DNA from: Chloroflexota bacterium
GTDB taxonomy: Bacteria; Chloroflexota; Chloroflexia; Chloroflexales; Herpetosiphonaceae
NCBI GenBank assembly: GCA_020161265.1
Contig: JAIUOC010000007.1
Span: 1 to 64,000, forward strand
Direction: 5' to 3'
Length of the DNA stretch: 64,000 nt
Shown here: one piece after another, positions 19,099 through 27,683 of the stretch
Numbering within the stretch: position 1 is the stretch's first letter
Layout: each line of letters begins with the position of its first letter
Position numbers and translations under genes: made by a program
The notes under the pieces: generated by a model
Told to the model about the DNA's origin: nothing
The model's input: only the letters and a program-made list of their open reading frames with translations
Databases searched by the model: none

Positions 19099-19404
19099 TG
19101 GCCATCCTCATATATTTAAGGAGTAAGCATTAGTGGGCAAACAAGCCAAAATTATTTTATACATCATTATTAAATATAATTTCCCATACTAGATATGGGG
19201 ATAAAGCATTGTTAGGATCAGTATAATTAGCCCGTCAAGCCCCACAAAGTTATAAAGAAGAATATAACCAATCACATTCAAACTCCAAGACGATTGTATG
19301 TTACGCTCAAGAACTTGGTGCAACCACTTGCGCATGGTTACGAGACAATTTTTTGCTCCTGCTAAACTCCTTGGGGATTACATCATTTAACTCAAGGATA
19401 ACTC
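19099..19404. other. Intergenic region, AT-rich, no gene recognised
   Basis: This is the upstream side of the acquired DUF3644 gene. It stays AT-rich to about 19250 and then returns to the local composition before ynfA. Short frames such as 19243-19362 do not resemble known proteins. The composition boundary probably marks one edge of the insert. Confidence 0.5.
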
Positions 19405-19737
19405 ATGCAAATATTTCGCGCAGTTTTGTTATTTATTTTGGCGGGTTTGGCTGAAATTGCTGGCGGTTATTTGGTTTGGCAGTGGCTTCGCGCCGATCGC
19501 TCGATTTGGTTTGGGGTACTAGGGGCAATTTTGTTGGTTGGTTATGGGGTTTTACCAACGCTTCAACCACAAGTTTGGAGTTTTGGGCGAGTTTATGCAG
19601 CCTATGGCGGGGTGTTTATCGTGCTTTCGCTCGCTTGGGGCTGGCTGATCGATCATAATCCGCCGGATCAACCAAGCCTAATTGGAGCCTGTTTGGCCTT
19701 AGTTGGCGCAGCAATTATCTTGTATTGGCCACGCTAG
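19405..19737 (+). CDS. YnfA/UPF0060 small membrane protein
   Basis: A 110-residue protein with four membrane segments and the full UPF0060 pattern: LFILAGLAEIAGGYLVW, a short loop, FGVLGAILLVGYGVLPTLQP, FGRVYAAYGGVFIVLSLAWGW and a final GACLALVGAAIILYWPR. Family members resemble small multidrug-resistance-type transporters, but function is poorly established. AAGGATAACTC precedes the ATG. It is monocistronic. Confidence 0.93.
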   Translation: MQIFRAVLLFILAGLAEIAGGYLVWQWLRADRSIWFGVLGAILLVGYGVLPTLQPQVWSFGRVYAAYGGVFIVLSLAWGWLIDHNPPDQPSLIGACLALVGAAIILYWPR

Positions 19738-20014
19738 CAATTAGGGATCGGTTGTTGGGGATCGGGGATTGGTATCAGAGGACAGGGCTTTAACCCAGAG
19801 GCGCGGAGAATTGTAGAGCTATTGACTGAAGGCTACGGGATAACGCAAGGAGAATTGGTGAAATTCGGGCAATTCGTGGCTAAAAAAGCAAGCTTCGCGC
19901 TCTTCGCGTCCTTCGTGGTTCCGGCTCTTCATATTCTTCGTGGATCATTCAGCACAATCCACGAAGAACTCAAAACCTACCGATCCCCGATCCCCAACAA
20001 CCAACTACCATATC
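19738..20014. repeat. Dispersed intergenic repeat family, copy 5
   Basis: This contains GGGATCGGTTGTTGGGGATC, TAACCCAGAGGCGCGGAG, AATTCGTGGCTAAAAAAGC, TTCGCGTCCTTCGTGG and GATCCCCGATCCCCAACAACC. The two ends are inverted relative to each other. It links ynfA and the convergent aldo/keto reductase gene. Confidence 0.55.
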
Positions 20015-21001
20015 CTACCAGCGCTCGTGCACCAATGGTCGAATCAAACGATCATAAATCGCTTGGGCTTGGGCCATGGTTGCCGCATCGAGCGGGGCTA
20101 GCTCGGCAGCAGCAGCGTTGGCTCGCATTTGTTCAGGCGTTTTGGCCCCAGGAATCGCCGTCGTCACCGCATCGAACATCAAAATCCAGCGCAAGGCAAA
20201 TTGAGCCATGCTGGCATCGATTGGCACTAAAGCGCGTAATTCCTCAACGGCTTGCAATCCCGTAGCATAATCGACCCCTGAGAAGGTTTCGCCCTGATCA
20301 AACGATTCACCATGGCGGTTATAGTTGCGATGATCGCTGGCTTCAAAAGTGGTTGCAGCGCTGATTTTGCCTGATAACAAGCCGCTGGCTAACGGAACCC
20401 GCGCCAGAATACCAACTCGCTTGGCTTTGGCTGCCGCAAAAAATTGCTCAATTGGTTTGTAGCGAAAAAGATTGAAGATAATTTGCACGCTTTGCACATT
20501 GGGATATTCAATCGCGGCCAAAGCCTCATCGACCCGCTCGACACTCACGCCGTAGTAACGCACCTTGCCAGCCCGCACCAAGTTATCGAGCACCTCGAAG
20601 ACTTCGGGCATTGAATAAACGTCGGTTGGCGGGCAATGCAGTTGCAGCAAATCGAGGGCTTCGGTGTTTAAATTATGCAAACTACGCTCAACAAAGGCAG
20701 TTAGGTTTTCGCGATTATAACCAGCCGCTGTATGGGGATTCAAACGGCGACCAGCCTTGGTTGCAACGACGATCTCGCCTGGACGTTCACGCAATACTTG
20801 GGCAATCAGGCGCTCGGAGTGACCATCGCCATAGACATCAGCTGTATCAATAAAATTTACCCCAGCATCAATCGCTGTGTGAATTGTGGCCAACGAGGTA
20901 GCATCGTCGGTTTTGCCCCATGCATCGCCGCCAATCGCCCATGCCCCAAAGCCAATCGTCGAAATCTGCCAACCAGTTCGACCTAAATCACGATAATCCA
21001 T
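20015..21001 (-). CDS. Aldo/keto reductase
   Basis: A 328-residue NADPH-dependent aldo/keto reductase with a TIM barrel. The catalytic tetrad is visible: FIDTADVYGDG (Asp, Tyr), VVATKAG (Lys) and LLQLHCPP (His). The start YRDLGRTGWQISTIGFGAWAIGG and the end MFDAVTTAIPGAKTPEQM (cofactor binding) are typical of the AKR11/AKR13-like group. The substrate cannot be read. GAGGAG precedes the ATG. Confidence 0.92.
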   Translation of the reverse strand: MDYRDLGRTGWQISTIGFGAWAIGGDAWGKTDDATSLATIHTAIDAGVNFIDTADVYGDGHSERLIAQVLRERPGEIVVATKAGRRLNPHTAAGYNRENLTAFVERSLHNLNTEALDLLQLHCPPTDVYSMPEVFEVLDNLVRAGKVRYYGVSVERVDEALAAIEYPNVQSVQIIFNLFRYKPIEQFFAAAKAKRVGILARVPLASGLLSGKISAATTFEASDHRNYNRHGESFDQGETFSGVDYATGLQAVEELRALVPIDASMAQFALRWILMFDAVTTAIPGAKTPEQMRANAAAAELAPLDAATMAQAQAIYDRLIRPLVHERW

Positions 21002-21044
21002 GCAGGCTCCTCAGAAGTAATGATGAGCCATTTTAGCATGCTTA

Positions 21045-21175
21045 GAACAGAGAGCGAGATCAGGGGTTAGGCATCAGGGGCTAGTCGTCAGGGAACAGCA
21101 TTTAATCCAAAGACGTAGCGAGAGTATGGCTTCTGGCCCTAGGCTATCAGAGATTGATTAAAAAACTAGTATCCC
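21045..21175. repeat. Dispersed intergenic repeat family, copy 6
   Basis: This contains GATCAGGGGTTAGGCATCAGG, TTAATCCAAAGACGTAGCGAG and a GGCCCTAGGCTATC phrase similar to 17620-17665 and 19795-19840, but more diverged. Confidence 0.4.
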
Positions 21176-21252
21176 ATAGCCTCATGTTGTAACGAGCTTG
21201 TAACATAGCCAGTCTATGCTTAGTCCATCAGTTCGGATATGAGGTGCGTTCG

Positions 21253-21795
21253 ATGCAAACATTTTTTCAACAATTACGCCAGCCCAAACAAAGCTTGGCC
21301 CAACAGATTGATCAACCATTCCAGCAATGGCCTTATCGCGCTTGGTTATTACATAGCGGTTTAGCAGTTGGCGGCTCGTTGATCTTTGGTGGTTCGCTCA
21401 ATCAAGCGCTCCCGCAATGGTCGCAACGTGGTGCTGCTTGGTGGCTGACCCTATCGTCTGGCGCTGGTTGGCTCGTCCTTGGTCCAGCTTTATTGCTCGC
21501 CAGCCGAGGCAACATTAATAGTTGTATTCAGGCATGTTTGGTGAGCATGAGCTATGGCGAGACGATTTTGTTAATCACTGCGCTGCTCAACTATGTGCTC
21601 AAAAACCAAGCCTATGCCCAGCAACGCAATTTGTTGTTAGTGTTGATTGCCAACCTGAGCATGGCCACGGCCCTCGCCGAACAACTCAGCGTCATCAAAC
21701 TCGCCCGTTGGCAAACGTGGCTGTTATGGATGCTATTGCTCAACGGTACAGGCGCAGTCTGTTTTTATCGCTTGCGCCATCTTTTAGCCAAATGA
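21253..21795 (+). CDS. Membrane protein of unknown function
   Basis: A 180-residue protein with about four hydrophobic segments: AWLLHSGLAVGGSLIFGG, WLTLSSGAGWLVLGPALLLA, ETILLITALLNYVL and a C-terminal TWLLWMLLLNGTGAVCFY. I do not recognise the family. I chose the ATG at 21253, with GAGG eight bases upstream; the in-frame GTG at 21244 overlaps that site. It is the first of three tightly packed genes, seven bases before the DUF2071 gene. Confidence 0.75.
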   Translation: MQTFFQQLRQPKQSLAQQIDQPFQQWPYRAWLLHSGLAVGGSLIFGGSLNQALPQWSQRGAAWWLTLSSGAGWLVLGPALLLASRGNINSCIQACLVSMSYGETILLITALLNYVLKNQAYAQQRNLLLVLIANLSMATALAEQLSVIKLARWQTWLLWMLLLNGTGAVCFYRLRHLLAK

Positions 21796-21802
21796 GGTTA
21801 GT

Positions 21803-22537
21803 ATGCCCATCCTGCATAATCCAATTACCATGCAAGGCCAGATCGATCGCTGCTGGCTTTTAACCTATCGCATGCCAATTGATCAATTTCAAGCGTTGCT
21901 GCCAGCCGAATTAACTGCCACTGAATATCAAGGTTTCGGTTTTTGGAATATTGTGATATGCCATGTTTCGCATATGCGTCCCTGGTTTGCGCCTCACCCC
22001 TTAGGGTTTAATTATTGGCATGTTGCTTATCGAATTTATGTCAATCTCAAAACTCCATATGGTATAGATCAAGGCTTGTATTTTGTGCGTAGCGATTGTG
22101 ATCAGCCATTATTAGCGTGGGCTGGCAATTTGGTGACCAATTTTAATTTTCATCATACACCAGTTATTGTTAAAAGCTCGGTTGAGCAGACTAGTATTTC
22201 AATTAATAATTCAGTTGCCGCAGCAACTGTCCAGATCAACAACCAACAACCAGCCCAACTCACCAGCGATTCAATCTTTGATAGCCTTGAACAAGCTGCG
22301 GCGTATCTCAAATATCCGCCACGCGGAATCGCGATTAGTAAACCAGGCGAAGCCAATATTGTGCGGATCGAGCGCGATGAAGCAGCGTGGCAACATCAAC
22401 TCCGCCATGTCGAGCACGCTGATTTTCAATGGCTCAAAGCATATTCGGTGCAGCCTGAAATTTGCTATGAAATTCAGCCAATTGCCTATCGCTGGTTGCG
22501 CGGCTATCGACGCAAGGTCTTGTTGAACCAGCACTGA
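21803..22537 (+). CDS. DUF2071 (YqjF-like) protein
   Basis: A 244-residue protein resembling DUF2071/YqjF: the opening CWLLTYRMPIDQFQALLPAEL and FWNIVICHVSHMRPWF are typical, followed by YWHVAYRIYVNLKTPYG and the strand GLYFVRSDCD. The fold is related to acetoacetate decarboxylase, but no catalytic activity is established. GAGG precedes the ATG. The gene is packed between the membrane protein and the SDR gene, with eight bases to the next start. Confidence 0.8.
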   Translation: MPILHNPITMQGQIDRCWLLTYRMPIDQFQALLPAELTATEYQGFGFWNIVICHVSHMRPWFAPHPLGFNYWHVAYRIYVNLKTPYGIDQGLYFVRSDCDQPLLAWAGNLVTNFNFHHTPVIVKSSVEQTSISINNSVAAATVQINNQQPAQLTSDSIFDSLEQAAAYLKYPPRGIAISKPGEANIVRIERDEAAWQHQLRHVEHADFQWLKAYSVQPEICYEIQPIAYRWLRGYRRKVLLNQH

Positions 22538-22545
22538 GGTGAGCC

Positions 22546-23406
22546 ATGCGCATTTTCCTGACTGGAGCAAGTGGTTTTATTGGGCGGCATGTAGCAGTAG
22601 AATTGAGCCAAGCAGGCCATCAATTAACCTGCTTGGTGCGCCACAAACCAACCATGCCAATCAACTCAGCCACGCAATATGTGGTAGCCGAATGGCTCAA
22701 ACCTGCAACATGGCTCGATCAAATCGCCGAGCATGACATGGTGATTAATTGCGTCGGAATGTTGCGCGAAAGCCGCCAAGCCAGTTTTCAAGCAGTCCAT
22801 ACCAGTGTGCCAATCGCGCTATTCAAGGCGGCAGCACAATACGGGCTGCAAAAAATTATCCAAATTAGTGCCTTGGGAGCTAATGTTGCCGCACCACAAG
22901 CGTTTGTGCGCAGCAAAGCCTTGGCTGATCAAGCCCTGAGCCAGCAAAGCATCCCTTGGGTGGTGTTACGCCCAAGCTTTGTCTATGGGGCAGGCTGCTA
23001 TTCGATGGAGTTATTTCGACGTTTAGCCCGCTTGCCCATCACCCCGATTTTGGGCGATGGCAGTTATCAAGTTCAACCAATTCAGATCGGCGATCTCGTT
23101 CGGGCAATCAGGCAAACTGTCGAAAATCCAACAATCGCCAATTGCCTAATTGAAGCTGGTGGCGGTGAGCAACTGAGTTTTCTTCACCTACTTGAGCGCT
23201 TGGCCGCCAGCCAAAATCGCCAACTACGCCCGTGGTTTGTGTCAAACTGGCTAGGGCAGTTGATCGCGCAAATTGGCACAACCACAGGCTTAGGGCCAAT
23301 TAATCGGGCTGAATTAAGCCTCTTGCTACAAGGCAACACCTGCGATTTAAGCGATTTTCGGCAGTATTTTAGCTTTGAACCACGCCGATTTGAGCCAAAC
23401 GCCTAA
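22546..23406 (+). CDS. NAD(P)-binding SDR protein, NDUFA9/NmrA-like
   Basis: A 286-residue extended or atypical SDR. FLTGASGFIGRHVAVELSQAG binds the dinucleotide, VINCVGMLRE and ISALGANV follow. The usual YxxxK is replaced by SKALADQ, as in NDUFA9-like members, so it may be a sensor or reductase with altered chemistry. The C-terminal half has QVQPIQIGDLVRAI. GAGG precedes the ATG. It is the last gene of a three-gene operon closed by the terminator at 23411. Confidence 0.85.
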   Translation: MRIFLTGASGFIGRHVAVELSQAGHQLTCLVRHKPTMPINSATQYVVAEWLKPATWLDQIAEHDMVINCVGMLRESRQASFQAVHTSVPIALFKAAAQYGLQKIIQISALGANVAAPQAFVRSKALADQALSQQSIPWVVLRPSFVYGAGCYSMELFRRLARLPITPILGDGSYQVQPIQIGDLVRAIRQTVENPTIANCLIEAGGGEQLSFLHLLERLAASQNRQLRPWFVSNWLGQLIAQIGTTTGLGPINRAELSLLLQGNTCDLSDFRQYFSFEPRRFEPNA

Positions 23407-23410
23407 AACC

Positions 23411-23445
23411 AAAAGCCCATGGTCTAGCTAGTCCCATGGGCTTTT
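23411..23445. terminator. Bidirectional terminator hairpin
   Basis: Twelve-bp arms AAAAGCCCATGG and CCATGGGCTTTT stand between two convergent genes, each arm giving a run of T in one direction. Confidence 0.8.
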
Positions 23446-23541
23446 GATCTGATAGGTTGCTTAGGTTTTTACAGGATCAATTGAACACTTCCACACACCA
23501 AGCGGTCGGCTGACCACTTATTCCGTCAGATGAGAGCCGAA

Positions 23542-24765
23542 CTATTGAACAGCTTTGTAGATGTTGATCCGACCGCAAGTCCAGCGCGTGCCAGTCCCGC
23601 TAATTTGGTCGGAGCTTGAGCAGATTTTGCTCTTGATTTGGCTGTTGGTCAAACCTTGTGATGACAACAAGCCAGCCAAACCGGCAACGTGAGGGGTAGC
23701 CATTGAGGTACCATTGATCGTGTTGTAGCCACTGTTAATCCAGGTTGAGTAGATGCTCGAACCAGGGGCGGCTACTTCGACCCATGTACCATAGTTTGAG
23801 AATGATGAGCGGGCATCGGTTGAAGTCGTTGATGCAACCGCAAAACAGTTGGTATAAGCAGCTGGGTAAGCGCTCGTGGTGCTTGAGGTGTTGCTGTTAC
23901 CAGCGGCACAAGCCAAGAATACCCCACGGCCCCAAGCGTAGTTGACGGCATTTTGCAAGGCCGTTGAACCGCCGCCACCAAGACTCAAGTTGATGACTTT
24001 TGCGCCGTTGTTAGCAGCGTAGGTGATGCCATTGGCCACACCAGCCAAAGTACCGCTACCACTGTTATTCAACACGCGAACGCCCATCAAGCGACAGTTG
24101 GGGCAGGTTCCTGCGCCACCAGTGCTATTGTTGGTTTCAGCAGCAACCGTCCCAGCGACGTGCGTGCCGTGGCCATTTCCATCATTTGGCGTTGAGTCAT
24201 TATCGATGTAGTCGTAGCCAGCGACAATTTTGGCATCCAAATCAGGGTGAGTGCTTTGAATCCCAGTGTCAACAACCGCAACGACAACGCTGCTGCTACC
24301 GCGCGTGATATCCCAACCAGTGTATGCCTGGGTTACACCCCATGCCCATTGTGAGCTACGACCTGGGTCGTTGGGAGTGTAAGTTGAAGTATAGATAAAG
24401 TTGGGTTCGGCATATTCGATATTGCCATCTTTGAGCAAGCTTTCAACCATGGCTTGGCGCATTGCCAAACTATCGTTGCTCTTCAAGCTCGCAAATTCGA
24501 CGACTTCAGCGTCAAGCGCTTCGATTCGATCGATTTGCACTGCGCCCAACGCACTCAGGCTGTTGGCGCGGCTAGCTTTTGAGGTTGAATTCTTGAATTT
24601 GATGACAAATTGACCAGGAACAGCAGGGGCATTGAGGTCGAGACCAACGGCATCGCCAATATCGACGGGTTTTTCTACATCGCGTGACTGGGCGAACGAT
24701 GAATTTGAGCCAGCAAACGCACTAACCGCCAAGATCAACATGCTCGAAACAAACAGACGCTTCAA
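23542..24765 (-). CDS. Secreted subtilisin-like protease (proteinase K type, S8)
   Basis: A 407-residue secreted protease. Residues 1-25 form a signal peptide, about 50-125 an I9-type inhibitor propeptide (GQFVIKFKNS, NIEYAEPNFIY), and about 135-405 the catalytic domain. The triad is Asp166 (VVDTGIQSTHPDL), His199 (GNGHGTHVAGT) and Ser354 (NGTSMATPHVAGLA), with Asn290 for the oxyanion hole. Cysteines in CPNC and near the C-terminus could form disulfides. The start is TTG at 24765, supported by GAGGAGG five bases upstream. It may degrade prey or extracellular protein, given the likely predatory lifestyle. Confidence 0.93.
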   Translation of the reverse strand: MKRLFVSSMLILAVSAFAGSNSSFAQSRDVEKPVDIGDAVGLDLNAPAVPGQFVIKFKNSTSKASRANSLSALGAVQIDRIEALDAEVVEFASLKSNDSLAMRQAMVESLLKDGNIEYAEPNFIYTSTYTPNDPGRSSQWAWGVTQAYTGWDITRGSSSVVVAVVDTGIQSTHPDLDAKIVAGYDYIDNDSTPNDGNGHGTHVAGTVAAETNNSTGGAGTCPNCRLMGVRVLNNSGSGTLAGVANGITYAANNGAKVINLSLGGGGSTALQNAVNYAWGRGVFLACAAGNSNTSSTTSAYPAAYTNCFAVASTTSTDARSSFSNYGTWVEVAAPGSSIYSTWINSGYNTINGTSMATPHVAGLAGLLSSQGLTNSQIKSKICSSSDQISGTGTRWTCGRINIYKAVQ

Positions 24766-25215
24766 AGTTGCCTCCTCAACATGTGGGTTGATTTTTTAAC
24801 CAAAATCGTGCAGTACCAAACCAACAGCGGCTGTACCTACACCTTTACACATCGTTGTCATGAAGGATCGGTGAGGCCGATGATCCTGATGTTGCGTCCT
24901 CCTTTTACGCAGTCAGCAAACGAACCTAACAACACTATCAAGCTCCGTATCAGTGGATTAGTTATATATTAAAGGATCTTAACTGATTTGTCAAAAAAAT
25001 TTAATAACCTTTATGCAGATATGTTAAAAAGCGCTTAAACGGGTTTAAGCATACTCCTAGAGCAGGATGGGACTATTGAGGCTAGACACAAATGGTAAAA
25101 TTGCGATAGTTAACTTGCTCGTAAATTTTGACGAATTTAATCAAGATTAATGTGAGAACACAGCAATTTCGTCTCAGGCCTTCTTCGTGTTCCCCATGTG
25201 CAAAAGGATCATCCA
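24766..25215. other. Intergenic region between divergent secreted-protein genes
   Basis: I see no gene. The stretch 24960-25140 is AT-rich and should hold the promoters of the protease (minus) and the binding protein (plus), but I could not assign a convincing -35/-10 pair. A GCGCTTAAACGGGTTTAAGC near 25032 forms a partial palindrome (GCTTAAAC/GTTTAAGC). Confidence 0.5.
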
Positions 25216-26223
25216 ATGGAAAAGCCAACCAACAAGCCGCAAGTTCTGGTAAACTCCGTCGGATATTCCCGCCGTGATTTTCTGCGTTTCGGGGCGTTTA
25301 CCACCATCGGGTTACTCGCTGGCTGTGGAACCACCAGCGCCACGCCAGTGAGCACTGCCACCCCAACCAAGCCCAAAATTGGCCTCGTTATGAAATCGCT
25401 GAGCAACGAGTTCTTCCAACAAATGCAGGCTGGCGCTGAAGAATATGCGCGCCAAAATGCAACCCGCTTTGATTTCACTGCCACCGGAATTAACGACGAG
25501 CGCGATTTCGCCACCCAAATTGCCTCATTTGAACGCTTGATTACTGAAAAATATGATGTGATTGTGTTGGCTCCCGCCGATTCGATTGCCTTGGTTGCCC
25601 CGGTTGCCAAAGCGGTCAAAGCTGGCATCGTCGTGATCAATATCGACGTTGCGCTTGATGAAGCAACCAAAAAAGCTGCTGGCATCGATCTGGCCTTTTT
25701 TGGCCCCGATAATCGTGCTGGAGCCAAAATGTCGGGCGAGGTGCTGGCCAAAGCCTTAGGCGCAGGCGGCAAAGTCGCAGTGCTCGAAGGCAATCCAGAG
25801 GCCGATAATGCCGTCCAACGCCGCTTAGGCTTCGACGATGCCATCGCCGATGGTAGCTTGAATTTAGTCGTTGCTGAAAGTGGCCACTGGGAAACCAGCG
25901 AAGGCCAAAGCATCACCGCCGCATGGCTCAAAAAATACCCCGACTTACAAGGAATCATGTGTGCCAACGATTCAATGGCATTTGGGGCGGTTCAAGCACT
26001 CGAAGCCGCCAACATGCTCGATAAAATCAAAGTCGTGGGCTTTGATAACATTCCAGCGGTGCAACCCTTGATCAAAGATGGTAAAATGTTGGCGACCGTT
26101 GAACAATACGGTGCGCAAATGGCCGCAATCGGCATGGATTATGGCTATCGCACACTCAAAGGCGAGAAATTTAGCGGCTGGATTCGCACCGAACTAAAAT
26201 TGATCACGAAAGATAATCTCTAG
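25216..26223 (+). CDS. Periplasmic sugar-type binding lipoprotein (RbsB-like)
   Basis: A 335-residue binding protein. The N-terminus has a twin-arginine motif SRRDFLRFG followed by TIGLLAGCG, so it looks like a Tat-exported lipoprotein. The rest is a type I periplasmic-binding fold: KIGLVMKSLSNEFFQQMQAGAEEYA, YDVIVLAPADSIALVAPV, CANDSMAFGAVQALEAA and VVGFDNIPAVQPLI. No ABC permease or ATPase gene is adjacent, so the binding protein is an orphan here; it may feed a sensor or a distant transporter. I chose the ATG at 25216 with AAGGA seven bases upstream. Confidence 0.9.
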   Translation: MEKPTNKPQVLVNSVGYSRRDFLRFGAFTTIGLLAGCGTTSATPVSTATPTKPKIGLVMKSLSNEFFQQMQAGAEEYARQNATRFDFTATGINDERDFATQIASFERLITEKYDVIVLAPADSIALVAPVAKAVKAGIVVINIDVALDEATKKAAGIDLAFFGPDNRAGAKMSGEVLAKALGAGGKVAVLEGNPEADNAVQRRLGFDDAIADGSLNLVVAESGHWETSEGQSITAAWLKKYPDLQGIMCANDSMAFGAVQALEAANMLDKIKVVGFDNIPAVQPLIKDGKMLATVEQYGAQMAAIGMDYGYRTLKGEKFSGWIRTELKLITKDNL

Positions 26224-26246
26224 CTAATTATTCAGTTTTTTACTTA

Positions 26247-26283
26247 TAACGAAACTCCAAGTTTAGCACTTGGAGTTTCGTTA
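26247..26283 (+). terminator. Strong rho-independent terminator
   Basis: Perfect 16-bp arms TAACGAAACTCCAAGT and ACTTGGAGTTTCGTTA close on a five-base loop, 23 bases past the binding-protein stop. The tail is T-poor on plus. Its right arm ends exactly where an ATG begins, which rules that ATG out as a start for the next gene. Confidence 0.8.
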
Positions 26284-26318
26284 TGGCTGCAATTAAACGT
26301 ATTATGAGGAGAGGACAA

Positions 26319-27644
26319 ATGTTCAAGCGTTGGTTTTTAATCATGGCGTTGCTCTTAGCCAGCTGTAGTCAAACTACAACCCCTAATCCAACTCAAACCG
26401 AAGCTGTCAGCACAGTCGAAGGCTACGAAGTTGCAATTCCTGAATCGTATAAAACCCGTATTTTTGGATTGGATGATCGCTATCCAATCGGCAGTAATTC
26501 GGCAATTGATGAGATTTTAACCACTTGGGTAAAAAAGCAACCATATAGCACTATTATTGGTCGTGACGTTTTTATTAGCGATCGCCAATTTGAGACTGTT
26601 TATCGAATCGTGACTCAAGATCTCAATCAAAACGATTGGAAAATGCTTACTAATTATGATGAGGCCTATGTTCAGCTGGTTTATACTAAAGTTTTTGATG
26701 GAACAACTGTCGCTTTAGACACACTGATTATTGCCGGGAATGACAAAGATCAACCAGCAAAGGTTTTATTAATTCAAACCTTAACCACTGATATTCCAAC
26801 AAAACCAACCCCAACTGTCAAGCCAACTCAATCCTCAACGACATCAACTCGAACAATCGAAGGCTATGAAGTTGCAATTCCCGAGTCATATGAAATTCCA
26901 ACATGGGGTGATGCTTATGTATTTGGCTCCGATGAAAAAATTGATCAATTATTAATAAATTGGCATGCAGCAGAACCCTATACGAATATTCTAGGCCGAA
27001 ACGTGTTCATCAGCACGGATCGACTTAGTTTGGTATATGCAACTATTAGCTCAAAACTTAATAGTCGTGACTGGGAGTGGATTAGCGGCCAAGGTGATGA
27101 TCGCTATTCGCATATTGTTCATAGTAAAACCATTGATCAAACACCAGTTGCTATAGCAATGATCACAATGCAGATCAATGACGATCAAGTTTTAGTGATC
27201 CAAACATTAACGACTGATATTCCTGAAAAACCAACCCCTACGATTGCCGATCGCCCAGTAACAGCGACTCCAGTAGCGGTACTACCAAGCATCATTTGGC
27301 CTGAGCCGGTGACGTTTTATGCGCTGGACGACCCTGAGGTTGCCGACGCAAGTTTTCAACTGCAAATTGCCTCAGTTTTAGATCACGTTGGCTATGCGAC
27401 AACGATTAGTCAGACCCTCTTTACATCAAGCAAAAGTATCGTCGAACTTGAGCAATTTTATGATCAAGCTTACGCAAATAAATTAAAAACCCGCAGTATA
27501 ATGGAAACCATTGCGGCTCCCAATCTCTACCTTGGGTATACCGATTCCTACTATCAACGCGGCTATCTGATTAAATATGTCATCATTGATTTAGCAGATC
27601 AAGGCAAACCATATCGTTTAATTTTGGCAACGATTGCTGAATAA
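26319..27644 (+). CDS. Lipoprotein with duplicated unknown domains
   Basis: A 441-residue lipoprotein, signal LIMALLLASCSQ with Cys as the lipidation site. Two homologous units follow: each begins EGYEVAIPESY, has GR(D/N)VFIS in the middle, and ends VLVIQTLTTDIP(T/E)KPTPT. Proline- and threonine-rich linkers separate them. A third unit (about 325-441) is different but ends in a similar strand-rich way. I do not recognise the family. The ATG at 26319 follows GAGGAG; the longer frame begins in a terminator arm. It is probably surface-exposed. Confidence 0.8.
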   Translation: MFKRWFLIMALLLASCSQTTTPNPTQTEAVSTVEGYEVAIPESYKTRIFGLDDRYPIGSNSAIDEILTTWVKKQPYSTIIGRDVFISDRQFETVYRIVTQDLNQNDWKMLTNYDEAYVQLVYTKVFDGTTVALDTLIIAGNDKDQPAKVLLIQTLTTDIPTKPTPTVKPTQSSTTSTRTIEGYEVAIPESYEIPTWGDAYVFGSDEKIDQLLINWHAAEPYTNILGRNVFISTDRLSLVYATISSKLNSRDWEWISGQGDDRYSHIVHSKTIDQTPVAIAMITMQINDDQVLVIQTLTTDIPEKPTPTIADRPVTATPVAVLPSIIWPEPVTFYALDDPEVADASFQLQIASVLDHVGYATTISQTLFTSSKSIVELEQFYDQAYANKLKTRSIMETIAAPNLYLGYTDSYYQRGYLIKYVIIDLADQGKPYRLILATIAE

Positions 27645-27683
27645 TGATCACCAAAGGCCATTTTAGCTGGATACCATAGCACT

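Noticed and set aside
26283..26318. ATG at 26283 as the start of the duplicated-domain lipoprotein
   Set aside because: It falls in the right arm of a terminator; the ATG at 26319 has GAGGAG and gives a proper lipoprotein signal.
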